A DNA stretch of 64,000 nt, taken from positions 1 to 64,000 of the forward strand of contig NZ_FMCV01000023.1 in the NCBI RefSeq assembly GCF_900091565.1, read 5' to 3'. Shown here in pieces: positions 1 through 7,558 of this stretch. Position 1 is the first letter of the stretch; every line of letters begins with the position of its first letter. The DNA is from Micromonospora marina (lineage in GTDB: Bacteria; Actinomycetota; Actinomycetes; Mycobacteriales; Micromonosporaceae). The position numbers were made by a program, and so were the translations under genes. Below the pieces are notes generated by a model. It did no database searches. It was not told where the DNA came from and saw nothing but the letters and a program-made list of their open reading frames with translations.

Positions 1-2
1 CC

Positions 3-161
3 GCCGACGCCAACGGCGACGGCTTCACCGACCTGATCGGCATCAAGGCCGACGGCACCATGTGGCTCTTCTCCAACAACTACACCCGGGACGGCGGGAC
101 GCCGTACGGCGACGTCCGCCAGATCGGCAGCAACTGGGGCGGCTACAACCGCATCGTCTAA
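3..161 (+). CDS. C-terminal end of FG-GAP/VCBS-repeat secreted protein (partial)
   Basis: Only the last 52 codons are in the window, open at the left edge and ending with TAA. The motif DANGDGFTDLIG followed by a DGTMWLFSNN stretch is the aspartate/asparagine/glycine-rich calcium-binding loop and blade of an FG-GAP/VCBS beta-propeller repeat. Such repeats end many secreted actinobacterial hydrolases and peptidases. The catalytic or N-terminal part lies outside the window, so the enzyme class cannot be given. A strong hairpin follows directly. Confidence 0.75.
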   Translation, partial: ADANGDGFTDLIGIKADGTMWLFSNNYTRDGGTPYGDVRQIGSNWGGYNRIV

Positions 162-177
162 TCCCTCATGACAGGCA

Positions 178-206
178 GGCGCGCCCGGCAACCAGCCGGG
201 CGCGCC
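178..206. terminator. Bidirectional terminator hairpin
   Basis: Perfect 12-bp GC stem (GGCGCGCCCGGC and its complement) with a 5-nt loop. It lies between the convergent FG-GAP gene (+) and the GH13 gene (-), so it can end both transcripts. Confidence 0.8.
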
Positions 207-234
207 GCTTGTCCGTTCATGACCCGGACGGCCT

Positions 235-2046
235 CTAGCGCAGGCGCCAGACCTGGAACGTGGGGCCCTCGGCGGAGAGAGTTACCTTGTTGTCGGCGCC
301 GGGGCGCAGGGCGGGAGCACCACCGTAGACGTTGTCGGCGGCGGGCAGGCCGGTCAGGCGGACCGGAGTGCCGGGGGCCCGGCGGGCCAGCACCAGCACC
401 GTCGACGTGGGCGCCTCGCGCAGGAAGACCAGCGTGTCCGCGTCCGCGTGCACCCACCGCAGGCCGCCGTGCCGCAGTGCCGGCTCGTCGCGGCGCAGCG
501 TCAGCAACGACCGGTACGCCTCGAACATGCGCCGGTCCCAGCTCTGCGGCCGGTGCCACGGCATCGGGGTACGCGAGCCCTCCCCGTTCGTACCGGTCAG
601 GCCCAGCTCGTCACCGGCGAAGACCACGGGCGTGCCGGGCATGGTGGCGAGCAGTCCGGCCGCCACCTCCTGCCGGGCCGCGTCGCCGACCACGGTGCGG
701 ATCCGGGCCGAGTCGTGCGAGCCGAGCAGCTGCCACGAGTGCGTGTACGACCGCCAGGACACCAGCGACCGGTAGCCGTTCATGGTGGCGAGCACCGCGC
801 TCGCGTCGCGTCGCCGTACCCCGCCCGGGGTGCCGAGGAAGTTCGGCACCGGGTCGTCGCCGTGACGCAGCCAGGACCAGACCGGGTCGGTGAAGCCGAC
901 GTAGTTCATCGTCCCGTGCCAGCCGTCGCGGTCCAGGTCACCGCTGTGGTCGTGGCCGTGCTCGGCCAGCAGCAGCCCGTCCGGGCGGGTCTGCGCCACC
1001 ACCTCGCGCAGCAGCCGCGCCACCTCGTGGGTGTACGCGTCCGCGCCGCGCCGGCCGGTCATGTTCGCCACGTCGACCCGCCAGCCGTCCAGCCGGTACG
1101 GCGGGCGCAGCCAGCGGCGCAGCAGCGAGTCCTCGGCGGTGGCGAACCGGCGGCGCAGTTCCGCGCTGCCCCAGTTGAGCTTCGGCAGCGACTTCACCCC
1201 GTTCCACGACTCGTAGTCCGAGCCGGGCAGGTCGAAGTAGTACAGCTCGCGTTCCGGCGCGTCGACGTCGGAGACGGCGGCGGTGAACCAGTCGTGGGCG
1301 TCGCCGGTGTGGTTGCTGGTGATGTCGCCGAGCAGCCGCCAGCCCCGGGCGTGCACCGCGTCGGCGAGCCGGGCCAGCGCCGCGTCGCCGCCGAGCAGCG
1401 GGTCGACGGTGTCGAAGCTCGACGCGTCGTACCTGTGGTTGGAGCGGGCCGGGAAGACCGGCGTGAGGTAGACGGTGTTGACGCCGAGCCGGTCCAGGTG
1501 GTCGAGGCGCTCGGTGACGCCGTCGAGGTCGCCGCCGTAGAACTGGCGGGGCGTCTCCGGGCCGCGGCCGACGACCGGGGTGTCCCAGTCGCACGGGATC
1601 GCCCAGTCCGGCGGGGTCCGGCCGTCGGCGGCGGCCGAGCGGGCGAACCGGTCCGGGAAGATCTGGTAGATCACCGCGTCGCGGGCCCAGGCCGGCGGCG
1701 GGGCGTAGCCGACCAGCTTGAAGTCGCCGTTGTCCGGCACGTCGTGCCCGGCCAGGCCGGCGGCGTTGAGCCAGCGGGTGCCGCGTTCGCCGTCGAGCAG
1801 GAAGCGGTAGTTGCTGACCGGGTTGCGGACCTCGACGTCGGCCCGCCACCACACATCGCCGTTCTCGGTGCGGTCGATCCGCGCCTCGGCGAAGCGCGGC
1901 TCGCCGTCGCCGGTGGTGCGCACGTGCACCTCGGAGACGCCGGATCCGGCCGGTACCCGGACGAAGACGGGAACAGTCTGTCCGAGCGCGGGCTCCTGCT
2001 CCGGGACGTAGGTGGCGGAGCCGTCGTGGTGCGGCTGAAGGGGCAT
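235..2046 (-). CDS. Glycoside hydrolase family 13 (neopullulanase/cyclomaltodextrinase-like)
   Basis: 603-residue cytoplasmic alpha-glucan hydrolase with no signal peptide. The N-terminal ~120 residues look like a beta-sandwich (CBM34-like) before the (beta/alpha)8 barrel. The four GH13 regions are visible: SNHTG near residue 240, DGWRVDVAN near 322 (nucleophile Asp), LLAEHGHD near 359 (acid/base Glu) and GSHDSAR near 442. It is the last gene of the leftward malE-malF-malG series and probably hydrolyses imported maltodextrins. An in-frame extension to 2109 exists, but the ATG at 2046 follows a purine-rich AAAGGCAG and gives a sensible N-terminus. Exact specificity (alpha-glucosidase, neopullulanase or cyclomaltodextrinase) cannot be read from sequence alone. 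Confidence 0.88.
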   Translation of the reverse strand: MPLQPHHDGSATYVPEQEPALGQTVPVFVRVPAGSGVSEVHVRTTGDGEPRFAEARIDRTENGDVWWRADVEVRNPVSNYRFLLDGERGTRWLNAAGLAGHDVPDNGDFKLVGYAPPPAWARDAVIYQIFPDRFARSAAADGRTPPDWAIPCDWDTPVVGRGPETPRQFYGGDLDGVTERLDHLDRLGVNTVYLTPVFPARSNHRYDASSFDTVDPLLGGDAALARLADAVHARGWRLLGDITSNHTGDAHDWFTAAVSDVDAPERELYYFDLPGSDYESWNGVKSLPKLNWGSAELRRRFATAEDSLLRRWLRPPYRLDGWRVDVANMTGRRGADAYTHEVARLLREVVAQTRPDGLLLAEHGHDHSGDLDRDGWHGTMNYVGFTDPVWSWLRHGDDPVPNFLGTPGGVRRRDASAVLATMNGYRSLVSWRSYTHSWQLLGSHDSARIRTVVGDAARQEVAAGLLATMPGTPVVFAGDELGLTGTNGEGSRTPMPWHRPQSWDRRMFEAYRSLLTLRRDEPALRHGGLRWVHADADTLVFLREAPTSTVLVLARRAPGTPVRLTGLPAADNVYGGAPALRPGADNKVTLSAEGPTFQVWRLR

Positions 2047-2079
2047 GGTGCTGCCTTTCGCGTCGTACCGACAGGGAGA

Positions 2080-2145
2080 GGGGGCGGGCACCCGCCGCGG
2101 CCGGTTCACCCGACCGCGGCGGTCCGCCCGAGAACCGCTCCGGTG
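2080..2145 (-). terminator. Possible hairpin between malG and the GH13 gene
   Basis: The 142-nt gap holds a GC-rich inverted repeat built on CCGCCGCGG and CCGCGGCGG, extended by imperfect CGGGC/GCCCG arms. It could attenuate read-through from malG into the GH13 gene. There is no U-tract, so the role is uncertain. Confidence 0.4.
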
Positions 2146-2188
2146 TACGCCGACACGACGCCCTTGCCGCAGCGTGAGCCGAGGAGGC

Positions 2189-3088
2189 TCAGCCCTTTAC
2201 CGCTCCGGAGGTGAGCCCGGAGACGATGTAGCGCTGGAGCAGTTGGAACACCAGCACCGTCGGGATCGCGGTGAGCAGCGTGCCCGCCGCGAACATCCCG
2301 AAGTTGTTGTTGCGCTCGCCCGCGACCAGGCCGAACATGCCGACCGCGAGGGTCTTCGACTCGGGTTCGGTGAGGAACACGTTGGCGATGATGAACTCGT
2401 TGATCGACCCGATGAACGCGAGCAGGCCGGTCACCGCCAGGATCGGCGCCACCAGCGGCAGCATGATCCGGAAGAAGACCTGCACGTGCGACGCGCCGTC
2501 CATGGTCGCCGACTCGTCCAACTCCTTCGGCAGCGTGTCGAAGAAGCCCTTCATCAGCCACGTGTTCGCGCCGAGCGCGCCACCCATGTAGAGCAGGAAC
2601 AGGCCCCACGGGGTGTTGAACCCGATCGACGGGTAGAGGTCGGTGAGCGTGGTGAAGATCAGGAAGATCGCCACGATCGCCAGGAACTGCGGGAACATCT
2701 GGATCAGCAGCAGCGCGAGCAGGCCGACCCGGCGTCCGGCGAAGCGCATCCGGGAGAACGCGTACGCCGCGAGCGACGACAGGAAGATCGATGCGAAGCT
2801 GGCCACGCCCGCAAGCAGCAGCGAGTTGAGGAACCAGTGGCCGAACGCGGTCTGGTCGAACAGGTTCGTGAAGTTCTCCAGCGACGCCCCGGTCGGCAGC
2901 AGCTCGGTGGAGGAGAGCGTGCCGAGCGGGTTGAACGCCGCCGAGATCACGAACAGGATCGGGAAGAGGCTGAACGCCACCGCCAGCACCCCGACCAGGT
3001 GCCGCCAGCCGACCTGGGCGAACCAGCGGCCGCGCGAGCGGCGAGCCGGCCGGCGGGTGGCCGCCTGCGTCTGCGCGATGGTGGTCAC
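2189..3088 (-). CDS. malG: Maltose/maltodextrin ABC transporter permease MalG
   Basis: 299-residue membrane permease of the binding-protein-dependent carbohydrate importers (MalG type, six predicted helices). The cytoplasmic EAA loop that docks the ATPase is visible near residue 196 (ELDESATMDGAS...IMLPL). The GTG start overlaps the malF stop (GTGA), so translation is coupled. No ATPase gene is in the operon. In Streptomyces malEFG systems a shared ATPase, MsiK, is encoded elsewhere, and the same is inferred here. Confidence 0.9.
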   Translation of the reverse strand: MTTIAQTQAATRRPARRSRGRWFAQVGWRHLVGVLAVAFSLFPILFVISAAFNPLGTLSSTELLPTGASLENFTNLFDQTAFGHWFLNSLLLAGVASFASIFLSSLAAYAFSRMRFAGRRVGLLALLLIQMFPQFLAIVAIFLIFTTLTDLYPSIGFNTPWGLFLLYMGGALGANTWLMKGFFDTLPKELDESATMDGASHVQVFFRIMLPLVAPILAVTGLLAFIGSINEFIIANVFLTEPESKTLAVGMFGLVAGERNNNFGMFAAGTLLTAIPTVLVFQLLQRYIVSGLTSGAVKG

Positions 3089-4728
3089 GAGTACACCTCC
3101 TCCTGCTTGCGGGTCCGCCGGAAGCTGATCGCCGACACCGTCGCCACGATCGCGAAGATGAAGATCGAGACGGTGGCGGCCAGGCCGAACTCGGCGCCCT
3201 GTGCGCCGAACGCGAGCCGGTACGTGTAGGTGATCAGCAGGTCGGTGGCGCCGTTGGTCGGGTTGTCCGGCGCGAACGGGCCGCCCTCGGTGGTGAACAG
3301 GATCGCGTTGACGTTGTTGAAGTTGAACGCGAACGACGCGATCAGCAGCGGCGACAGCGCCACCAGCAGCAGCGGCAGGGTGACCGCCCGGAACGACTGC
3401 CAGGGCGACGCCCCGTCCACCGAGGTCGCCTCGGTCAGCTCCCGGGGGATGGCCTGCAACGCGCCGGTGGCCACCAGGAACATGTACGGATAGCCGAGCC
3501 ACAACTGCACCAGCACCACCGCGATCCGGGCGGACCAGTTGCCGCCGAACCAGTCGACGTTCAGCCCGAACAGGTTGTTGAGCAGGCCGAAGTCGGTGTT
3601 GAACATGTCCCGCCAGATCAGCAGCATCGCGAACGACGGCATCGCGTACGGGAGGATCAGCAGCACCCGGTAGAAGTTGGTGCCCTTCATCCGGGGTGAG
3701 TGCAGCGCGAGCGCGATCGCCATACCGAGCAGGAAGGTGAAGCCGGTGGAGGCGATCGCGAACGCGAAGTTCCAGGCCAGGGTGCCGAAGAACGGCTTGG
3801 AGATGTTCGGGTCGGTGAGCACCGTGCTGAAGTTCTTCAGCCCGACGTCGACCTTCCAGCCCTGGGCGAGGCGTTCCCCGTCGGCGGCGACGAAGGAGCC
3901 GACCTTCTCGTCCGCGGTCCACGTCTTGCCGGTCTCGCTGTCCTTGACGCAGTCGCACGCGGCGTCGTACGCCCGGATCGCCTTGCCCTCGTAGGCCCGG
4001 GTCAGGCCGTTGGAGCGGATGGCGCCCTCGTCGGTGGGCACGATGAGCGCGGTGATCGCATCGCTGCGGCTGCTGGCCTGCCCGATGTTCAGCAGGGTGA
4101 AGCCGTCCGCGGCGGTGATCTTGCCGCTGAGGCTGCTCACCTCGACGTCGGCGGCGTCGAGCTTGCGGAGCCCGTCCGCGTCCCCGGCGAAGACCTCCTG
4201 GGTCTTCGGGTCGCTGAGCAGGAAGGTCAGCGAGCCGGTCGCCGGATCGCCGGTGGTGGCGATGGTGAGGTTGTACTCGGTCGAGCCGGGGACCTGCTTC
4301 ACCGAGGAGGTCTGCACGGCGACGATCGCGTCGTCCTTGCTGCCACGGTGGCCGTCGCCGAAGTTCGTGAACGCGGTGCTCGCGGTGTGGAGCACCGGGA
4401 AGACCTGGAAGGCGATGAGGAAGAGCGTGCCGGGGACCAGGTACTTGGCGGGGATGTGCCGGCGGCTCAGGTAGAGGTAGAACAGACCGGCGGTGGTGGC
4501 CACCAGGACGCCCAGCCCGATCCAGTGTTCGGCCTCGATGAGCGGGAACGCCGCCCAGATCGCGATCCCGGCCACCAGGCCGAGCAGGACCACCTTGACG
4601 ACGAGGCCGGTCGCGGTGATCGGCGCGTGTTGCCGCGCGGTACGGGACGTGCGCGGGAGCCCACGGCGTACGGGCTCCCGGCCCGGGGCCTGCGGTGCAG
4701 GCCCCGGGCCGGACGGCGGCGCGCTCAT
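3085..4728 (-). CDS. malF: Maltose/maltodextrin ABC transporter permease MalF
   Basis: 547-residue permease. Two helices near residues 45-90 and a third near 105 are followed by a ~200-residue extracytoplasmic insertion between helices, as in the P2 loop of enteric MalF that touches the binding protein. The second membrane half carries an EAA loop (ELTEATSVDGAS...TLPL, near residue 440). The ATG start overlaps the malE stop by 1 nt (TAATG) and the stop overlaps the malG GTG, so malE-malF-malG form one tightly coupled unit. The N-terminal 30 residues are proline- and arginine-rich and cytoplasmic. Confidence 0.9.
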   Translation of the reverse strand: MSAPPSGPGPAPQAPGREPVRRGLPRTSRTARQHAPITATGLVVKVVLLGLVAGIAIWAAFPLIEAEHWIGLGVLVATTAGLFYLYLSRRHIPAKYLVPGTLFLIAFQVFPVLHTASTAFTNFGDGHRGSKDDAIVAVQTSSVKQVPGSTEYNLTIATTGDPATGSLTFLLSDPKTQEVFAGDADGLRKLDAADVEVSSLSGKITAADGFTLLNIGQASSRSDAITALIVPTDEGAIRSNGLTRAYEGKAIRAYDAACDCVKDSETGKTWTADEKVGSFVAADGERLAQGWKVDVGLKNFSTVLTDPNISKPFFGTLAWNFAFAIASTGFTFLLGMAIALALHSPRMKGTNFYRVLLILPYAMPSFAMLLIWRDMFNTDFGLLNNLFGLNVDWFGGNWSARIAVVLVQLWLGYPYMFLVATGALQAIPRELTEATSVDGASPWQSFRAVTLPLLLVALSPLLIASFAFNFNNVNAILFTTEGGPFAPDNPTNGATDLLITYTYRLAFGAQGAEFGLAATVSIFIFAIVATVSAISFRRTRKQEEVYS

Positions 4729-5978
4729 TACTTGATCTGACCCTGGATGGTCTTGCCGGCGGCCGTGATCGTCTTGGCCGGGTCGGCGCCGCCGATGATG
4801 GCGGCCTCGGCCTTGCCGAACGGGTCCCAGATCGCGGCCATGGCCGGGATCGCCGGGAGCACCTGGCCGTTCTTGCCGGCCTCGGAGAACTTGGCCAGGT
4901 CCGCGTCCTCGCCCTTGACCTGGTCGAAGGCGGCGGTCAGCGCCGGCGGGCGCGGCTCGGCCTTGTACAGCGCGACGGCCAGCTCGGGCTTGGTCACGTA
5001 GTTGGTGACGAACTCCTGGGCCAGGGCCTTGTTCTTGCCCTTGGCGGCCACGTAGAACGCCTGGACGCCCACGAACGGCTGGGCCTCCTTGCCACCGGCG
5101 AAGCCGGGGACCGGGGAGATGTCGTACGCGATGCCGGCCTTCTTGGCGTCGGCCACGGCCCACGGGCCGGAGACCAGGAACGCGCACTTCTTGCCGGTGA
5201 AGGTGGCGATGGAGTTCTCGCCGGTGATGGAGCGCTTCAGCGCACCCTCGCCCTTCTCACCCAGCTGGGCGATCTTCTGGAAGGCAGCGATCGACTCCGG
5301 CTTGCCCACGCCCAGGTCCTTCGGGTCGTAGTCGCCGTTCGCCGCGGTGCCGAACAGGTAGCCGCCGCCCGAGGTGTAGAGCGGGTAGATGTGGTACGCG
5401 TCGCCGTTCTGGCCGGACTGCAGGCAGAGGATCTCGCTGGCCTTCTTCTCGGCCTTGAGCTTCTTGCCGGTGGCGACCAGGTCCTCGATCGTCTTCGGCG
5501 CCTCGGGGGCCAGCTCGGTGTTGCGGATCAGCGCGACGTTCTCGGTCGCGTAGGGCACACCGTAGAGCTGGCCGTTGAACGTGACGGCCTTGATCGCGGT
5601 CTCGTCGAACCCGGACTTCTGCTCGGCCGGGAGCTGCACCGGGTCGATGGCGCCGTTCTGGACCAGGTTGCCGATCCAGTCGTGCGCGCCGACCACGACG
5701 TCCGGGCCGCTGCCCTGCTGCGAGGCGGTGACGAAGTTGGTCTGCAGGTCCTTGGAGACGGCTTGGACCTCGACGGTCACGCCGTTCTCCTTGCCGAACT
5801 CCTCGGCGAACGGCTTGAGGGCGGCCGTGCGCTTGTCGTCGGCCCAGATGACCAGCTTGCCGCCGGTCGCCTTGGCGGACTCGTCGGCGGCCGGCTTGTC
5901 GCTGCCGCTGTCACCACAGCCGGAGGCGGCGAGCGCCAGGCCGAGGACGGCGACCACACCCGCGGTACGGATGCGCAT
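4728..5978 (-). CDS. malE: Maltose/maltodextrin-binding lipoprotein MalE
   Basis: 416-residue extracellular solute-binding protein. The start at 5978 is chosen because AGGAG lies 6 nt upstream; the in-frame ATG at 5996 has no such site. The signal peptide MRIRTAGVVAVLGLAL ends in a lipobox (LAASGC), with lipidation expected on Cys21, so the protein is anchored outside the membrane. The mature part has family-1 binding-protein features (KLVIWADD start, VQAVSKD, the FVGVQAFYV stretch). It is the first gene of malEFG and is preceded by a ~120-nt leader and putative MalR-type operators, suggesting maltodextrin-inducible expression. Confidence 0.9.
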   Translation of the reverse strand: MRIRTAGVVAVLGLALAASGCGDSGSDKPAADESAKATGGKLVIWADDKRTAALKPFAEEFGKENGVTVEVQAVSKDLQTNFVTASQQGSGPDVVVGAHDWIGNLVQNGAIDPVQLPAEQKSGFDETAIKAVTFNGQLYGVPYATENVALIRNTELAPEAPKTIEDLVATGKKLKAEKKASEILCLQSGQNGDAYHIYPLYTSGGGYLFGTAANGDYDPKDLGVGKPESIAAFQKIAQLGEKGEGALKRSITGENSIATFTGKKCAFLVSGPWAVADAKKAGIAYDISPVPGFAGGKEAQPFVGVQAFYVAAKGKNKALAQEFVTNYVTKPELAVALYKAEPRPPALTAAFDQVKGEDADLAKFSEAGKNGQVLPAIPAMAAIWDPFGKAEAAIIGGADPAKTITAAGKTIQGQIK

Positions 5979-6098
5979 CGGTACTCCTGTCGTCATGGCG
6001 GGCCCGCCGGGGGAAGGGCGGCCCGCCAGTGGAAACCTCTGAAATTTCTTGCTGACCGGCGCGGGGATGCTGCGCCGCTGCTCTCGCATGTTGCGGGG

Positions 6099-6150
6099 AC
6101 GTTAGCAAGAGGTTGCAGAGAATGGAAGGGCTTGCAGGAGCGTACGCAAG
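6099..6150. promoter_or_regulatory. Divergent malE/malR control region with putative LacI-type operators
   Basis: Between malE and the LacI-type gene, CTTGCAGGAGCGTACGCAAG (6131-6150) has arms CTTGC/GCAAG separated by 10 nt, and an everted GCAA-GAGG-TTGC lies at 6106-6117. On the minus strand TAACGT (6099-6104) fits a -10 box for malE, with the CTTGC elements upstream of and inside its spacer. The same CTTGC/GCAAG words recur before the GH13 gene at 7559, which supports a shared regulator. Confidence 0.6.
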
Positions 6151-6165
6151 ACTTTGCCTTTGGGC

Positions 6166-6171
6166 TAAAGT
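6166..6171 (+). promoter_or_regulatory. -10 box of a leaderless LacI-type regulator mRNA
   Basis: TAAAGT ends 7 nt before the ATG at 6179, placing the transcription start at or next to the start codon. No Shine-Dalgarno sequence precedes the ATG. Confidence 0.5.
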
Positions 6172-6178
6172 GCCGCAC

Positions 6179-7246
6179 ATGCGCGCTCGACTGTCCGACA
6201 TCGCCCAACAGGCTGAAGTCAGCGAGGCCACGGTGTCGCGGGTGCTCAACGACCGCCCCGGTGTGGCCCCCGAGACCCGGCAGGCCGTCCTCACCGCGCT
6301 CGACGTGCTCGGCTACGAACGACCGGCCCGGCTGCGCAAGCGCAGCGCCGGACTGGTCGGCCTGGTCGTGCCGGAGCTGGACAACCCGATCTTCCCGGCG
6401 TTCGCCCAGATCATCGAGTCCGCGCTCGCCCCCACCGGCTACACCCCGGTGCTCTGCACCCAGACCCCTGGTGGCGTCCGCGAGGACGAATACGTGGAGA
6501 TGCTGCTGGACCGGCAGGTCTCGGGCATCGTCTTCGTCTCCGGCCTGCACGCCGACACCGCCGCGGACCACGACCGCTACCGCACCCTGCTGGCCCGGCC
6601 GCTGCCGATCGTCATGATCAACGGTTACGCCCCGGGCATCCCCGCGCCGTTCGTCTCCTGCGATGACCGGGAGTCCGCCGAACTCGCCGTCGCCCACCTG
6701 GTCGCGCTCGGGCACCGCCGGATCGGTCTGATCACCGGCCCGGACCGGTTCGTGCCGGTGCAGCGCAAGGTCGCCGGCTACAAGGCCGCGATGGGGCGTC
6801 TGACCGACATCGCCCCCGACGAACTGGCCGAGCTGACGGAGCTGTCCCTGTTCGGCGTCGAGGGCGGCGAGGCGGCCGCCGGACGGCTCATCGAGCGCGG
6901 CGTGACCGGACTGGTCTGCGGCTCCGACCTGATGGCGCTCGGCGCGATCCGGGCCGCCCGCCAGCGCGGGCTGTCGGTGCCGGGCGACATCTCCGTGGTC
7001 GGGTACGACGACTCCCCGCTGATGGCGTTCACCGACCCGCCGCTGACCACGGTGCGTCAGCCGGTCGCCGCCATGGCCGTGGCCGCGGTGCGGGCCCTGG
7101 TCGACGAGATCAACGGGCACCCCTCCCCGAACTCGGAGTACCTGTTCCGCCCCGAGCTGGTGGTACGCGGTTCCACAGCGGTGGCCCGCCCCGCCGACCC
7201 ACCCAAGCGCCAGCGCCCCACCCCGTCCCTTCCCATCCCCGCCTGA
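6179..7246 (+). CDS. LacI-family regulator, MalR-like
   Basis: 355-residue LacI/GalR repressor. The N-terminal helix-turn-helix is textbook (LSDIAQQAEVSEATVSRVLN, residues 5-24) and is followed by a hinge and a periplasmic-binding-protein-like sugar-sensing domain (GLVVPELDNPIFP, the GHRRIGLITGP element, VVGYDDSPLM). ATG 6179 is chosen because it puts the HTH at the very N-terminus and sits 7 nt behind a TANNNT box; the in-frame ATGs upstream would add a meaningless tail. Its position, divergent from malE and before a second GH13 gene, implies control of maltodextrin uptake and breakdown. Confidence 0.88.
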   Translation: MRARLSDIAQQAEVSEATVSRVLNDRPGVAPETRQAVLTALDVLGYERPARLRKRSAGLVGLVVPELDNPIFPAFAQIIESALAPTGYTPVLCTQTPGGVREDEYVEMLLDRQVSGIVFVSGLHADTAADHDRYRTLLARPLPIVMINGYAPGIPAPFVSCDDRESAELAVAHLVALGHRRIGLITGPDRFVPVQRKVAGYKAAMGRLTDIAPDELAELTELSLFGVEGGEAAAGRLIERGVTGLVCGSDLMALGAIRAARQRGLSVPGDISVVGYDDSPLMAFTDPPLTTVRQPVAAMAVAAVRALVDEINGHPSPNSEYLFRPELVVRGSTAVARPADPPKRQRPTPSLPIPA

Positions 7247-7297
7247 CCCCGCACCCCCTCTCCCCACTCCCCCACTGCCCCGCCCCCTTCTCCCCGT

Positions 7298-7354
7298 TGA
7301 TCAAGGAGTTTGCGGCGCAGTCGATCTCCCTCCCGGACACAAACTCCTTGATCA
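7298..7354. repeat. Long inverted repeat, TGATCAAGGAGTTTG element
   Basis: Perfect 15-bp arms (TGATCAAGGAGTTTG at 7298-7312, its complement at 7340-7354) around a 27-nt loop. It is the main structure in the 312-nt gap between the regulator and the GH13 gene. From memory this element recurs in Micromonospora intergenic regions, so it may be a REP-like unit that also ends transcription of the regulator gene. The rest of the gap is C/T-rich sequence after the stop codon plus the promoter region of the next gene. Confidence 0.75.
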
Positions 7355-7459
7355 CCGCTCAACCCGCCCGGAGTTGGGCGGGGCGGGCGGTGCGGGTGAG
7401 TGGGCGTCCCGGGATGCGGGAGGCGGCGCGGGGGGTGGCGCGGGTGATGACGGCCATTT

Positions 7460-7488
7460 CTTGCGCAAGGAATGCTTGACTCTTGCAG
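7460..7488 (+). promoter_or_regulatory. Putative MalR operator and promoter of the second GH13 gene
   Basis: CTTGCGCAAG (7460-7469) is a perfect palindrome of the CTTGC/GCAAG words seen upstream of malE. A TTGACT -35-like hexamer (7476-7481) follows and another TCTTGCAG half-site (7481-7488) overlaps it. This arrangement suits repression by the neighbouring LacI-type protein. Confidence 0.55.
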
Positions 7489-7558
7489 TGTGATGGCGGC
7501 ATTCTGCTCAGACACCCTGCGCCGCACCAGAAGCCGCCACAGAACGGGACCGACAGCG

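Noticed and set aside
448..2214. Long + strand open frame (588 codons) over the GH13 gene
   Set aside because: Antisense shadow of a gene with all four GH13 motifs; its translation is Val/Arg/Gly-rich without any domain.
4695..6617. 640-codon + strand frame over malE and its promoter
   Set aside because: Shadow caused by high third-position GC; it crosses the malE/regulator control region and shows no domain.
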